A stretch of 19,942 nt of DNA from Pseudomonadota bacterium (GTDB taxonomy: Bacteria; Pseudomonadota; Gammaproteobacteria; Xanthomonadales; Xanthomonadaceae). The number at the start of each line of letters is the position of its first letter. The first letter of the stretch is position 1. Where the stretch lies: contig JAHWKC010000006.1 of assembly GCA_019348095.1 (NCBI GenBank), positions 1 to 19,942 on the forward strand, in the 5' to 3' direction. A model generated the notes under the pieces. The model saw nothing but the letters and a program-made list of their open reading frames with translations, did not search any database and was not told where the DNA came from. The position numbers and the translations under genes were made by a program. This document shows positions 1 to 7,136 of the stretch, piece after piece.

Positions 1-132
1 GTAAATGCGTTCCTCGCAAGTTATCCGGCGGAACTGGACCTGGACGTCACCGCCGTGCAACGACTGCGCGGCGGCCGCATGCCGCTGTCCTACACCAACT
101 ACGACTGGCGCTTGAACCAGAGGCGTCCATGA
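1..132 (+). CDS. C-terminal end of a DUF547-like protein (5' partial)
   Basis: Frame 1 is open from the window edge for 43 codons to a TGA at 130-132. The tail contains YTNYDWRLN, which resembles the C-terminal YDWSLN-type ending of DUF547 proteins, a family of unknown function often found next to arsenosugar genes. Only the tail is visible, so the domain call rests on this short motif and on the arsenic operon that begins 76 bases downstream on the same strand. It could be another protein with a similar ending. Confidence 0.5.
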   Translation, partial: VNAFLASYPAELDLDVTAVQRLRGGRMPLSYTNYDWRLNQRRP

Positions 133-208
133 CGTACGCAAGCTGAGCCCCGCGTCCGCGCGCATCGCGTCCTACCCTCCCCATTGGCTTGATTGATCAG
201 GAAATGTC

Positions 209-1252
209 ATGAATCTTCCCTCCGCGCACGACGACATCCGCCACTATTACGGCGAGGTTCTGCAATCCAGCGGCGACCTCAAGACCGGCGCGTGCTGCCC
301 GCTCGAAGCGATGCCCGAGGCGATGCGCCAGCTGTTGGCCGACGTCCACCCCGAGGTCAAGGACCGCTTCTACGGCTGCGGCTCGCCGTTGCCGCCGGCG
401 CTGGACGGGATGACCGTGCTCGACCTGGGCTGCGGCACCGGCCGCGATGTCTACCTGCTGTCGCGGCTGGTGGGCGAGCAGGGCCGTGTCATCGGCGTCG
501 ACATGACGCCGGAGCAGCTCGAGATCGCAGTGCGCCATCAGGCCTGGCATGCCGCGCGCTACGGCCATGCGCGATCCAATGTGTCGTTCGTGGAGGGCTA
601 CATCGAGCGCCTCGATGCCTGCGGAATCGCCGACGACAGTATCGACGTGGTGGTCTCGAACTGCGTGCTCAACCTGTCGCCGGACAAGGAGCGGGTATTC
701 GCCGAAATCTTCCGCGTACTCAAGCCCGGCGGCGAGCTGTACTTCTCCGATGTGTTCGCCGATCGCCGCATCCCGCCGGAGCTGCGCACCGATCCGTTGC
801 TGCTGGGAGAGTGCCTGGCCGGCGCGCTGTATGGCGAGGATTTCCGCCGTCTGCTCGGCCGGGTCGGCTGCAATGATGCGCGCAGCGTCAGCCAGTCGCC
901 GATCGCGCTGCTCGATGCGCAGATCGAGGCGCGAATCGGCATGGTCGGCTTCCGATCGGTCACGATGCGCGCGTTCAAGCTCCCGCTGGAGGACCGCTGC
1001 GAGGATTACGGCCAGACCGCGACCTACCGCGGCACCATCGCCGGATTGCCGCATGCGTTCGTGCTCGACGGTCACCATCGTTTCGAGACCGGCCGGCCAC
1101 TGCGGGTCTGCGGCAATACCTTCGACATGCTGGCGCGTTCGCGGTACGCCGATCATTTTCGATTGCTGGGCGACACCGGCGTGCATTTCGGTCTGTTCGA
1201 CTGCGCCACAGGTCCGGTAACGGCCTTGGCGGCCGCAGGCGCCTGCTGCTGA
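209..1252 (+). CDS. arsM: Arsenite S-adenosylmethionine methyltransferase ArsM
   Basis: 347 aa. Methylates trivalent arsenic with SAM as donor; here probably the methylation step of arsenosugar synthesis in the cytoplasm. A Rossmann methyltransferase domain is seen with SAM motif I VLDLGCGTGRD (residues 70-80) and an acidic residue at the end of strand 2 (GVDM, 96-99). The three family cysteines for As(III) are at C57 (YGCGSP), C152 (VVSNCVLNL) and C202 (LGECLAGALY). The C152-C202 spacing of 50 equals that in characterised ArsM proteins. An extra CC pair lies at 29-30 (TGACCPLE), and the protein ends in GACC. The ATG at 209 follows an AGGAA about 7 bases upstream. The long opposite-strand ORF over this gene is a shadow. 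It is the first complete gene of the arsenic operon. Confidence 0.95.
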   Translation: MNLPSAHDDIRHYYGEVLQSSGDLKTGACCPLEAMPEAMRQLLADVHPEVKDRFYGCGSPLPPALDGMTVLDLGCGTGRDVYLLSRLVGEQGRVIGVDMTPEQLEIAVRHQAWHAARYGHARSNVSFVEGYIERLDACGIADDSIDVVVSNCVLNLSPDKERVFAEIFRVLKPGGELYFSDVFADRRIPPELRTDPLLLGECLAGALYGEDFRRLLGRVGCNDARSVSQSPIALLDAQIEARIGMVGFRSVTMRAFKLPLEDRCEDYGQTATYRGTIAGLPHAFVLDGHHRFETGRPLRVCGNTFDMLARSRYADHFRLLGDTGVHFGLFDCATGPVTALAAAGACC

Positions 1253-1257
1253 ACCAG

Positions 1258-1434
1258 ATGTCACCGTATCTCGCCCTCGTGACTACCGCAGGCCTCGGCG
1301 ACCACGCCGAGCGGGACTTGTCGCCGCAGTTCGACGCGGCTCGTGCCGGTGCCAAAAGGACCTGCGCCGAGCGGCCGTGGCGGGTGCACACCGATGCGCG
1401 GGTGACCGCAGCGTCAGCGGAGCGCTCATCATGA
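1258..1434 (+). CDS. Possible small protein between arsM and the glycosyltransferase
   Basis: An ATG 5 bases after the arsM stop opens a 58-codon frame whose TGA overlaps the next gene's start as ATGA (1431-1434). The protein begins MSPYLALVTTAGLG and is rich in Ala, Arg and Ser. I recognise no domain, signal peptide or membrane segment. About three quarters of its third codon positions are G or C, which is compatible with coding but also with random high-GC sequence. The spacing on both sides would suit translational coupling in the arsenic operon. It may instead be the untranslated remains of a lost gene. Confidence 0.3.
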   Translation: MSPYLALVTTAGLGDHAERDLSPQFDAARAGAKRTCAERPWRVHTDARVTAASAERSS

Positions 1435-2120
1435 GCTGCGGCATCGCGATTTTCGTCAAGACTCCGTCCCTGTCCCCGGTCAAGACACGACTGTGGCCGG
1501 ACCTCGGCCAACGATGCTCCGAAGCGCTGTACCTGGTCGCTGCTGAGGCGGTGGCTTCGGTGGCGGAAGCGGCGCAGCAACGCTCGGGCATGCAGCCCTA
1601 CTGGGCGGTCGCCGAGGCCGAGGCTTTGCACAGCGATGCCTGGATCGACCTGCCGCACCTTTCCCAGGGCACTGGGTCGCTCGGCAGTCGGATGGCGCAG
1701 GTCTACCGCCTGCTGCGGCTGCGCCACCACGGTGCCATTGTGATCGGCGCCGATTCGCCGCAACTGGTGCCGGCCGCGCTGGAACGCGCGGCCGACTGGC
1801 TGGCGTCGTCCGAGCCGCGGCTGGTGATCGGGCGTGCGCAGGACGGCGGCTTCTGGCTGTTCGGCGGCAATGTTGCGTTGCCCGACGGTGCGTGGCTGCG
1901 CCCGCAGTACAGCAGCGAGTCGACGGCCGATCAGTTCATCGTGGCGATGCAGCGTTTCGGTCGCTGGCTGCAGCTGGAAACCCTTGGTGACATCGATACC
2001 GCAACGGATCTGCCGGACGTCCACGCCCACCTCTCGCAGTTGGCCGCGCCCACCGACGCGCAGCGGCGACTGCTGGACTGGCTCGACGCGCTGCCGTCGA
2101 CGATGGGCGCGTGCCGGTGA
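1431..2120 (+). CDS. TIGR04282-type arsenosugar biosynthesis glycosyltransferase
   Basis: 229 aa. The family is a GT-A-like nucleotidyl/glycosyltransferase found beside arsM and arsS, thought to attach or modify the sugar part of arsenosugars. Visible motifs are the N-terminal nucleotide-binding stretch KTPSLSPVKTRL (10-21), GTGSLGSRM (80-88), the GADSPQL acidic motif (106-112, a likely metal/nucleotide site) and GRAQDGGFWLFGG (134-146). An in-frame GTG at 1377 would add 18 residues, but the ATG at 1431 gives the family start MSCGIAIFVKTP. The next gene starts 54 bases downstream. The exact reaction is not established from sequence. Confidence 0.88.
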   Translation: MSCGIAIFVKTPSLSPVKTRLWPDLGQRCSEALYLVAAEAVASVAEAAQQRSGMQPYWAVAEAEALHSDAWIDLPHLSQGTGSLGSRMAQVYRLLRLRHHGAIVIGADSPQLVPAALERAADWLASSEPRLVIGRAQDGGFWLFGGNVALPDGAWLRPQYSSESTADQFIVAMQRFGRWLQLETLGDIDTATDLPDVHAHLSQLAAPTDAQRRLLDWLDALPSTMGACR

Positions 2121-2174
2121 TCCGCGTCCTCCTGCTCAACGACTCCACCGTTTCATCCATCCGGTATCCGATCC

Positions 2175-3131
2175 ATGCATGACACCTGGCCCCTGCTACA
2201 GCACAGCGACTTTCCCGCCATCGAGCGCGGGCGGGTCACGACCCTGCAACTCAACCTGGGCTATCTGTGCAACCTCAGCTGCATCCACTGCCACGTCGCC
2301 GCCAGCCCGCGGCGGACCGAGACGATGGACGAGGACACCATGCGATTGGCGCTGGCTGTTGCCCGGCACCTGGGTGTCGGGACGCTCGACCTGACCGGCG
2401 GCTCGCCCGAAATGAACCCGCGGTTCCGCTGGCTGGTGGAGCAGGGCAGGGCCATGGGACTGCACGTGATGGACCGGCTCAACCCGACGATCATGCAGGA
2501 GCCCGGCTATGAGTGGGTGGGCGACTTCCTGGCCGCACACGAGGTCGAGACGGTCGCCTCGCTGCCGTGCTACAGCCAGGACAACGTGGACGAGCAGCGC
2601 GGCAATGGCGTGTTCGAGAGCTCGATCAAGGCGCTGCGGCAACTCAACGCGCTCGGCTACGGCCAGCCCGGCGGTACGCTGACGCTCAACCTGGTCTACA
2701 ACCCGAACGGCGCGTTCCTGCCGCCGGAGCAATCCGCGCTGGAGACCGAGTACCGCCGGCTGCTCGGCGACAACTTCGGCATCGTCTTCAATCGTCTGTT
2801 CGCGCTGGCCAACATGCCGATCCAGCGCTACGGCTCCTGGCTGCTGTCCAAGGGCCATTTCGCCACCTACATGGCGACGCTGCGCAACGCGCACCGCGAG
2901 GAGAACATCGACTCGGTAATGTGCCGATCGTCGGTCAGCGTCGACTACAACGGCGATCTGTACGACTGCGATTTCAACCAGATGCTCAAGCTGCCGCTGG
3001 GCGGACGCGAACGCAAGACCCACCTGCGCGACCTGCTCGGCAGCGCACTGCCCCGCGGGATCGGCGTGGCCGGTCATTGCTTCGGCTGCACCGCTGGGCA
3101 AGGCTCGAGCTGCGGCGGCGCATTGACCTGA
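2175..3131 (+). CDS. arsS: Arsenosugar biosynthesis radical SAM protein ArsS
   Basis: 318 aa. A radical SAM enzyme thought to join a 5'-deoxyadenosyl-derived group to methylated arsenic on the way to arsenosugars. The N-terminal 4Fe-4S site is the classic CX3CX2C, C32-N-L-S-C36-I-H-C39, followed by LDLTGGSPEMNP, the family version of the SAM-binding GGE-like motif. The C-terminal ~100 residues form a DUF3641/SPASM-like cysteine domain with MCRSS, YDCDFNQM and HCFGCTAGQGSSCGG, likely auxiliary cluster ligands. The length is normal for the family. It lies between the glycosyltransferase and the peroxidase-like gene, the usual arsenosugar gene order. ATG 2175 was chosen; the ATG at 2179 is out of frame. 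Confidence 0.93.
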   Translation: MHDTWPLLQHSDFPAIERGRVTTLQLNLGYLCNLSCIHCHVAASPRRTETMDEDTMRLALAVARHLGVGTLDLTGGSPEMNPRFRWLVEQGRAMGLHVMDRLNPTIMQEPGYEWVGDFLAAHEVETVASLPCYSQDNVDEQRGNGVFESSIKALRQLNALGYGQPGGTLTLNLVYNPNGAFLPPEQSALETEYRRLLGDNFGIVFNRLFALANMPIQRYGSWLLSKGHFATYMATLRNAHREENIDSVMCRSSVSVDYNGDLYDCDFNQMLKLPLGGRERKTHLRDLLGSALPRGIGVAGHCFGCTAGQGSSCGGALT

Positions 3132-3145
3132 GGAGGAGAGAGGAC

Positions 3146-3703
3146 ATGAGCTGGATCGAGGAAATCGCTCCCGAGGCCGCGCAAGGCGATCTCAAAAATC
3201 TGTATGAGGAGTTGGAGCGCAAGCGCGGCAAGGTGTCGAACATCCTGCAGGTGCACAGCTTGCGGCCCGGGGCGCTGCGCGGGCACCTGGATCTGTACAT
3301 GGACCTGATGTTCGCCCCCGCAGGCCTCTCGCGCCGGCAGCGCGAGATGATCGCGGTGGTGGTCTCGCGCGAGAACCGCTGCGACTACTGCGTCGCCCAT
3401 CACGTCGAGGCCCTGGCGCGTTACGTCAGCGACCGCGCGTTGCTGGATGCGATCGCCAGCGGCGCCGCCATGCCGGAGACTGCACCGGCCGATTCGGCAC
3501 TGATGAACTACGCAGTCAAGCTGACCCGCGCACCCGGGTCGGTCCGCGCCGACGACCTCCAGAGCCTGCGCGATGCCGGCATTGCCGAGGCCGACGTCCT
3601 GCTGGCGAACCTCATCGTCGCCTATTTCAACTTCGTCAACCGGATCGCGCTTGGGCTCGGGGTCGCGTCCAACCCGGCCGAAGTGGCCGGCTACGGCACC
3701 TGA
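3146..3703 (+). CDS. Arsenosugar biosynthesis-associated peroxidase-like protein (AhpD fold)
   Basis: 185 aa. Belongs to the carboxymuconolactone decarboxylase/AhpD-like alkylhydroperoxidase superfamily. The redox motif is C79-D-Y-C82-V-A-H-H86, the CxxC-x3-H signature of the fold. Such proteins accompany ArsM/ArsS and may protect or reduce intermediates, but their substrate is not known. The ATG at 3146 has a strong Shine-Dalgarno (AGGAGGAGAG) directly after the arsS stop. An upstream in-frame extension through arsS exists but is a shadow. The gene ends 9 bases before the arsenate reductase, so the two are certainly co-transcribed. Confidence 0.9.
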   Translation: MSWIEEIAPEAAQGDLKNLYEELERKRGKVSNILQVHSLRPGALRGHLDLYMDLMFAPAGLSRRQREMIAVVVSRENRCDYCVAHHVEALARYVSDRALLDAIASGAAMPETAPADSALMNYAVKLTRAPGSVRADDLQSLRDAGIAEADVLLANLIVAYFNFVNRIALGLGVASNPAEVAGYGT

Positions 3704-3712
3704 GGGCAGCCC

Positions 3713-4216
3713 ATGAGCGCCGACCGGCCATGCAACGTGCTCTTCCTATGCACCCACAACTCGGCACGGAGCATCCTGGCCGAAGGCATCGTGACGCTGC
3801 TGGGGGAGGGCCGCCTGGTCGGGCACAGCGCCGGTAGCCATCCCTCCGGACGGGTGAATCCTTTTGCGCTGGAGGTGCTGCAGTCACTCGGATGCGACAC
3901 GGCCGGGATGCACAGCAAGTCGTGGGATGCGTTCGCCGGGCCGCACGCACCGGTGATGGACTTCATCATCACCGTGTGTGACAACGCCGCCGGCGAGTCG
4001 TGCCCGGTCTGGCCGGGCGAGCCGCTGAAGCTGCACTGGGGCCTTGCCGATCCGTCGACTGTGGACAGCGACGACGCCGGCAGACGGGCGGCATTCCAGG
4101 ACACCGCGCGCCAGATCGCCGCGCGGGTCGGGGCTTTGATCGACCGGCGCGGCGCCGCCGGGGATCGGAGGGACGCAAAACGTCACACTGCCACCTTCAC
4201 GCCAGCGGGCCAATAA
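3713..4216 (+). CDS. arsC: Arsenate reductase, low-molecular-weight phosphatase type
   Basis: 167 aa. Reduces arsenate to arsenite, supplying ArsM. The P-loop is LFLCTHNSARS with nucleophile C13 and R19 (CX5R). Further cysteines C89 and C97 lie in VCDNAAGESCPVWPG, as expected for the relay cysteines of this class, and D113 in GLADPS fits the general acid. The last ~20 residues are a basic, probably disordered tail. Many operon homologues are labelled only as low-molecular-weight phosphatase family, but ITVCDNAAGE-CPVWPG is typical of ArsC. It is the last gene of the arsenic operon. Whether thioredoxin or glutaredoxin is the electron donor cannot be told. Confidence 0.9.
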   Translation: MSADRPCNVLFLCTHNSARSILAEGIVTLLGEGRLVGHSAGSHPSGRVNPFALEVLQSLGCDTAGMHSKSWDAFAGPHAPVMDFIITVCDNAAGESCPVWPGEPLKLHWGLADPSTVDSDDAGRRAAFQDTARQIAARVGALIDRRGAAGDRRDAKRHTATFTPAGQ

Positions 4217-4289
4217 TTCCGCTGTCGACGGTAGTACATGCAAGCCCCGCGACACGTGCTGATCAGGCAAGTACAGGAGGAAACATTCC

Positions 4290-4780
4290 ATGCAAGCACA
4301 TGACGGCGACAGAACCACCACAAGCGCGACACACGCCATCGACTGGAAGGCGGCCGTCTGGGCCGGCATCATCGCCGGCGCGGTGTTCATGATGCTCGAG
4401 ATGGTTCTCGTCGGCACCATCGGCGGCGGCAGCCCCTGGGCCCCACCGCGCATGATCGCGGCCATGGTCCTGGGGGACAGCGTGTTGCTGCCGCCAGCCC
4501 CCTTCGACTGGGCATCATGATGACCGCAATGATGATCCATTTCGCCTTGTCGATCGTTTACGGGCTGGTGCTTGCCGCGTTGCTGCGCCGGGCGAACGCT
4601 GGCACCGCACTGATGATAGGCGCGGTGTTCGGCCTGGCGATCTACCTGATCAACTTCTATGCGATCGCCTCGATGATCTTCCCGTGGTTCGCGATGGCGC
4701 GCGGCTGGGTCAGCGCGATCGCCCACATCATGTTCGGTGCCGTTGCCGGCCTGTCCTACGTCTGGCTTCGTCGCGCCTGA
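4290..4780 (+). pseudogene. Small integral membrane protein split by a one-base frameshift
   Basis: Two ORFs join into one ~164 aa membrane protein of unknown function; similar proteins are sometimes misnamed sodium:proline symporter. The first part (4290-4520) has the TM segment AVWAGIIAGAVFMMLEMVLV and the SPWAPPRMIAAMVLG motif. The second (4517-4780) has MMTAMMIHFALSIVYGLVLA, a middle TM segment and HIMFGAVAGLSYVWL. The join is at 4508/4509, where TTCGACTGGGC lacks one C; TTCGACCTGGGC would restore F-D-L-G-I-M-M. A strong AGGAGG at 4275-4280 precedes the ATG. Both halves keep clean coding sequence, so the lesion is recent, a sequencing error, or coupled translation through the ATG at 4517. 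Confidence 0.75.
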
Positions 4781-5181
4781 CGGGAAAAAACGTCGCATTA
4801 CTGCAGCCGCGGCACTTAGCCGCGGCCGCTCGGCTCGATGCGTTTGTTGAGCCGCGATTCCAGTTTCCGGCAGTCGTCGCTCAAGACAGGAGCAGTTCCC
4901 CGGAGGCGAGCTCTCCCGCCGTTTGCCGGGGAATCGCAGTGCTATGCTCTGGCGGAACATCCGCGAAGCAACATCCCTCCGCCTGTCTCGTCGATCTTGA
5001 GGATGGCCTCAAGCTCTACCAGGTGAATTGGTTTCCGCACAATGGGGTGCGGCTCAGAGGGTCAAGACGAGGCTCTCCACATGAACGCTCCAATCTGACG
5101 CTTCCTCCTTGGCTGCGGGTGCAACGCCCGCTTCGGACGCCGTTTACCGGCACACCCATCCAAGATGCAGGAGTCACCACC
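4781..5181 (+). other. 400-base gene-free stretch with several inverted repeats
   Basis: No convincing gene on either strand, although a plus frame stays open through it into the next gene. It holds at least four perfect inverted repeats: GCCGCGGC twice around a 5-base loop (4806-4826), TTCCCCGG/CCGGGGAA (4896-4933), CTTGAGG/CCTCAAG with a 4-base loop (4996-5013) and CCGCAC/GTGCGG (about 5035-5052). An extended -10-like TGCTATGCT lies near 4939-4947. It may be a structured 5' leader, a small RNA, or simply a terminator plus regulatory region for the DksA-like gene. Confidence 0.4.
4806..4826 (+). terminator. GC-rich hairpin after the membrane-protein gene
   Basis: A perfect 8-bp stem (GCCGCGGC, loop ACTTA, GCCGCGGC) lies 26 bases after the stop of the frameshifted membrane-protein gene. 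There is no following T-run, so it is a weak candidate for intrinsic termination; it may only pause transcription or stabilise a 3' end. Confidence 0.35.
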
Positions 5182-5571
5182 ATGTCCGCTCACGTTCAGA
5201 GCCTGGACGAATTTTTCAGCATGCTCGTCCAAGAGCAGCGGGACATTCGCATTACCCTCGCAAGCCTGGCGGACTCGGGCCAGCCGGTCGTGCTCGATCA
5301 GGCCGCCCAAGGACGCGTCAGCAGGATCGATGCCATCTCCCAGCAGCACATGGCCAAGGCGGGCAGCACCCGCTTGTCGATTCAACTCGACCGGATCCAG
5401 GCAGCGCTGGAGCGCTATGCAGCCGGACGCTACGGAGTTTGTTGCCGCTGCGAACTGGAGATCGAGCACGGCCGATTGATGGCTGATCCGGCAACGCCTT
5501 TCTGCCTGGAATGCAGCCAGGAATTGGCCGAGGCGAAGCAGCTCGACATGCGCCGAAACACCAGTCGCTGA
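5182..5571 (+). CDS. DksA/TraR-family C4 zinc-finger protein
   Basis: 129 aa. Small relatives of DksA bind RNA polymerase in its secondary channel and modify transcription. Visible: an N-terminal helical/coiled-coil region (about 5-80) and a C-terminal C4 zinc finger, C87-C-R-C90 and C108-L-E-C111, within YGVCCRCELEI...RLMADPATPFCLEC, the DksA/TraR signature with an extra C88. The start is the ATG at 5182 with AGGAG at 5168-5172; the upstream open frame is non-coding. The length is shorter than true DksA (~150 aa). The acidic coiled-coil-tip motif of DksA (DxxDxA) is not evident, so polymerase action is an inference. It is transcribed alone or with the MFS gene downstream. Confidence 0.85.
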   Translation: MSAHVQSLDEFFSMLVQEQRDIRITLASLADSGQPVVLDQAAQGRVSRIDAISQQHMAKAGSTRLSIQLDRIQAALERYAAGRYGVCCRCELEIEHGRLMADPATPFCLECSQELAEAKQLDMRRNTSR

Positions 5572-5685
5572 GTCCGTGCCGGCACTTGCAAGCAGCCCTC
5601 AACATCGAGCGCCGCATTCCGAACCGCTGGCGGCCATCGCCGACATTTCGCAATGACAGTACATTGAGATCACTTGCATCAGCTA

Positions 5686-6936
5686 GTGGTCCGCTTGCGA
5701 CCACCAGGCACGCGCTTACCACAGGATTCCGCCTTGGTTCCGCTCCGGACCCATCACCGACGTGCCGCCACTTTCGGGTTCTCGGCCGCGCTGGTCTCCA
5801 GCCTGGGGCAGACGTACTTCATCGGTCTGTTCGGATTATCGATCCGCGATGAACTGGCGCTCGAGGAATCGCATTGGGGCGCGCTGTACGCCATAGCGAC
5901 GTTGGCCAGCGGGTTGCTCATGTTTTCGCTCGGGGGGATCGCCGATCGCCTGCCGATGAAGCGGGCCATCACCGTCGCTCTAGCCATACTCGGGCTCGGG
6001 ACAATCCTGATGTCAGTCGCGAGCGGCTGGCTGCTGCTGGTGATCGGGTTGTTCTGCCTGCGCCTGGGCGGGCAGGGGCTGGTCGGTCACATCGCGATCG
6101 TCGCCGCCGCCCGGCATGCCCGCCGCCGTGGACGCAGCATCGCCACCGCTGCGTTCGGCTTCATCCTGGGGGAAGCCCTGCTGCCCCTGGCAGTGGTGGC
6201 GATGCTGGGGTGGCTGGATTGGCGCTGGGTGTGGAGCATGGCCGCCGTGCTGGTGCTGGGCGTCGCCTTGCCGGCGCTGCGCGCGGTTGCTGCGCCGTTG
6301 CCGCAGGCGACAGTGATGATGACTCCGTCGGACGCACCGCCGCCGCTCCGGCGTCGGCAACTGGTCCGCACGCCATCGTTCCTGGCCGCGTTGGCGGTGG
6401 TGCTGGTGTCACCGTTCGTGGTCACCGCAGTGTTCCTCCACCAGGGCACGCTGGCCACGCTGCACGGCTGGACGCCGGCGCAAGTGGCCGCGGGATTCAT
6501 TGCATTCGCGGCTACCCAGACCGCGACCACCTGGCTGGCCGGTCACTGGGTAGACCGGCATGGCGTGGCGTGGGTACTGCGTATCTATCTGCTGCCGGTG
6601 GCGGCGGCATTCCTGGCACTGGCGTTCGGCCCATCGCCGCTGGCGCTGTGGGGGCTGTTCGTCGGACTGGGCGCCACGGCAGGCGCCAACAGCGTCATGT
6701 CCGGCGCGTTGTGGGCCGATGTGTTCGGCGTCGACAGTCTCGGGATGGTGCGCGGGGTGTACACCGGCTTCATGGTCATCGCCACGGCGCTGTCGCCGCT
6801 GCTGTTCGGCCTTTTCCTGCAGACTGGATCCCCCATGGCGTACGCCGCGGTAGGGGTGGCCGCGTACGTGATCCTGGTACCTTGGTGGGTGACGCGATCA
6901 CTCATCAGGCATGCGGAGCGGGCCTCTTGGTCCTAA
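5686..6936 (+). CDS. MFS transporter, substrate unknown
   Basis: About 416 aa with some twelve hydrophobic segments in two halves separated by a charged loop (SDAPPPLRRRQLVRTPS). The first inter-helix loop has GGIADRLPMKRAI, the GxxxDRxxRR-type motif A of the major facilitator superfamily; the matching loop in the second half reads AGHWVDRHG. I cannot tell the substrate or direction. The start is uncertain: GTG 5686 was chosen, with TTG 5674 and TTG 5734 as in-frame alternatives, and none has a clear ribosome site. Family resemblance begins around RRAATFGFSAALVSSLGQTYF, so the first ~30 residues may not be translated. Confidence 0.82.
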   Translation: MVRLRPPGTRLPQDSALVPLRTHHRRAATFGFSAALVSSLGQTYFIGLFGLSIRDELALEESHWGALYAIATLASGLLMFSLGGIADRLPMKRAITVALAILGLGTILMSVASGWLLLVIGLFCLRLGGQGLVGHIAIVAAARHARRRGRSIATAAFGFILGEALLPLAVVAMLGWLDWRWVWSMAAVLVLGVALPALRAVAAPLPQATVMMTPSDAPPPLRRRQLVRTPSFLAALAVVLVSPFVVTAVFLHQGTLATLHGWTPAQVAAGFIAFAATQTATTWLAGHWVDRHGVAWVLRIYLLPVAAAFLALAFGPSPLALWGLFVGLGATAGANSVMSGALWADVFGVDSLGMVRGVYTGFMVIATALSPLLFGLFLQTGSPMAYAAVGVAAYVILVPWWVTRSLIRHAERASWS

Positions 6937-7136
6937 CGAGCGTAGGCTTTCGCGTTGCGGCCCACGGCATATGGCCCCCGTAGCCTCCCGACAGCCGGGT
7001 GCGGCCAGCCGGGATTCAGAACATCAAGGATGGGAAGCACTTCACCCCGGAAGATCATCCCGACTGGATCGCGGCAGCGCGCGAGGTAAGCGTGCGCGCG
7101 TCGGTCAACCCTGTCAGCTCGTGCTCATGCCGGTTC
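6937..7136. other. Intergenic stretch with an orphan coding-like segment
   Basis: Between the MFS stop and the convergent GH15 stop. On the plus strand 6999-7088 reads ...IQNIKDGKHFTPEDHPDWIAAAREV, which looks like real protein sequence but has no visible start, ribosome site or continuation. Bases 7094-7136 are shared with the GH15 3'-end copy at 11105. No clear terminator was found. Confidence 0.3.

Noticed and set aside
197..1264. 355-aa minus-strand ORF over arsM
   Set aside because: Antisense shadow of a well-supported methyltransferase; low-complexity Arg/Ala/Gln composition and no motif.
2513..3145. Upstream extension of the AhpD-like gene through arsS
   Set aside because: Out-of-frame reading of arsS; the strong AGGAGG and ATG at 3146 define the start.
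4684..5181. N-terminal extension of the DksA-like ORF
   Set aside because: Crosses the membrane-protein gene and hairpin-rich gap; the ATG at 5182 has a ribosome site and the family start.
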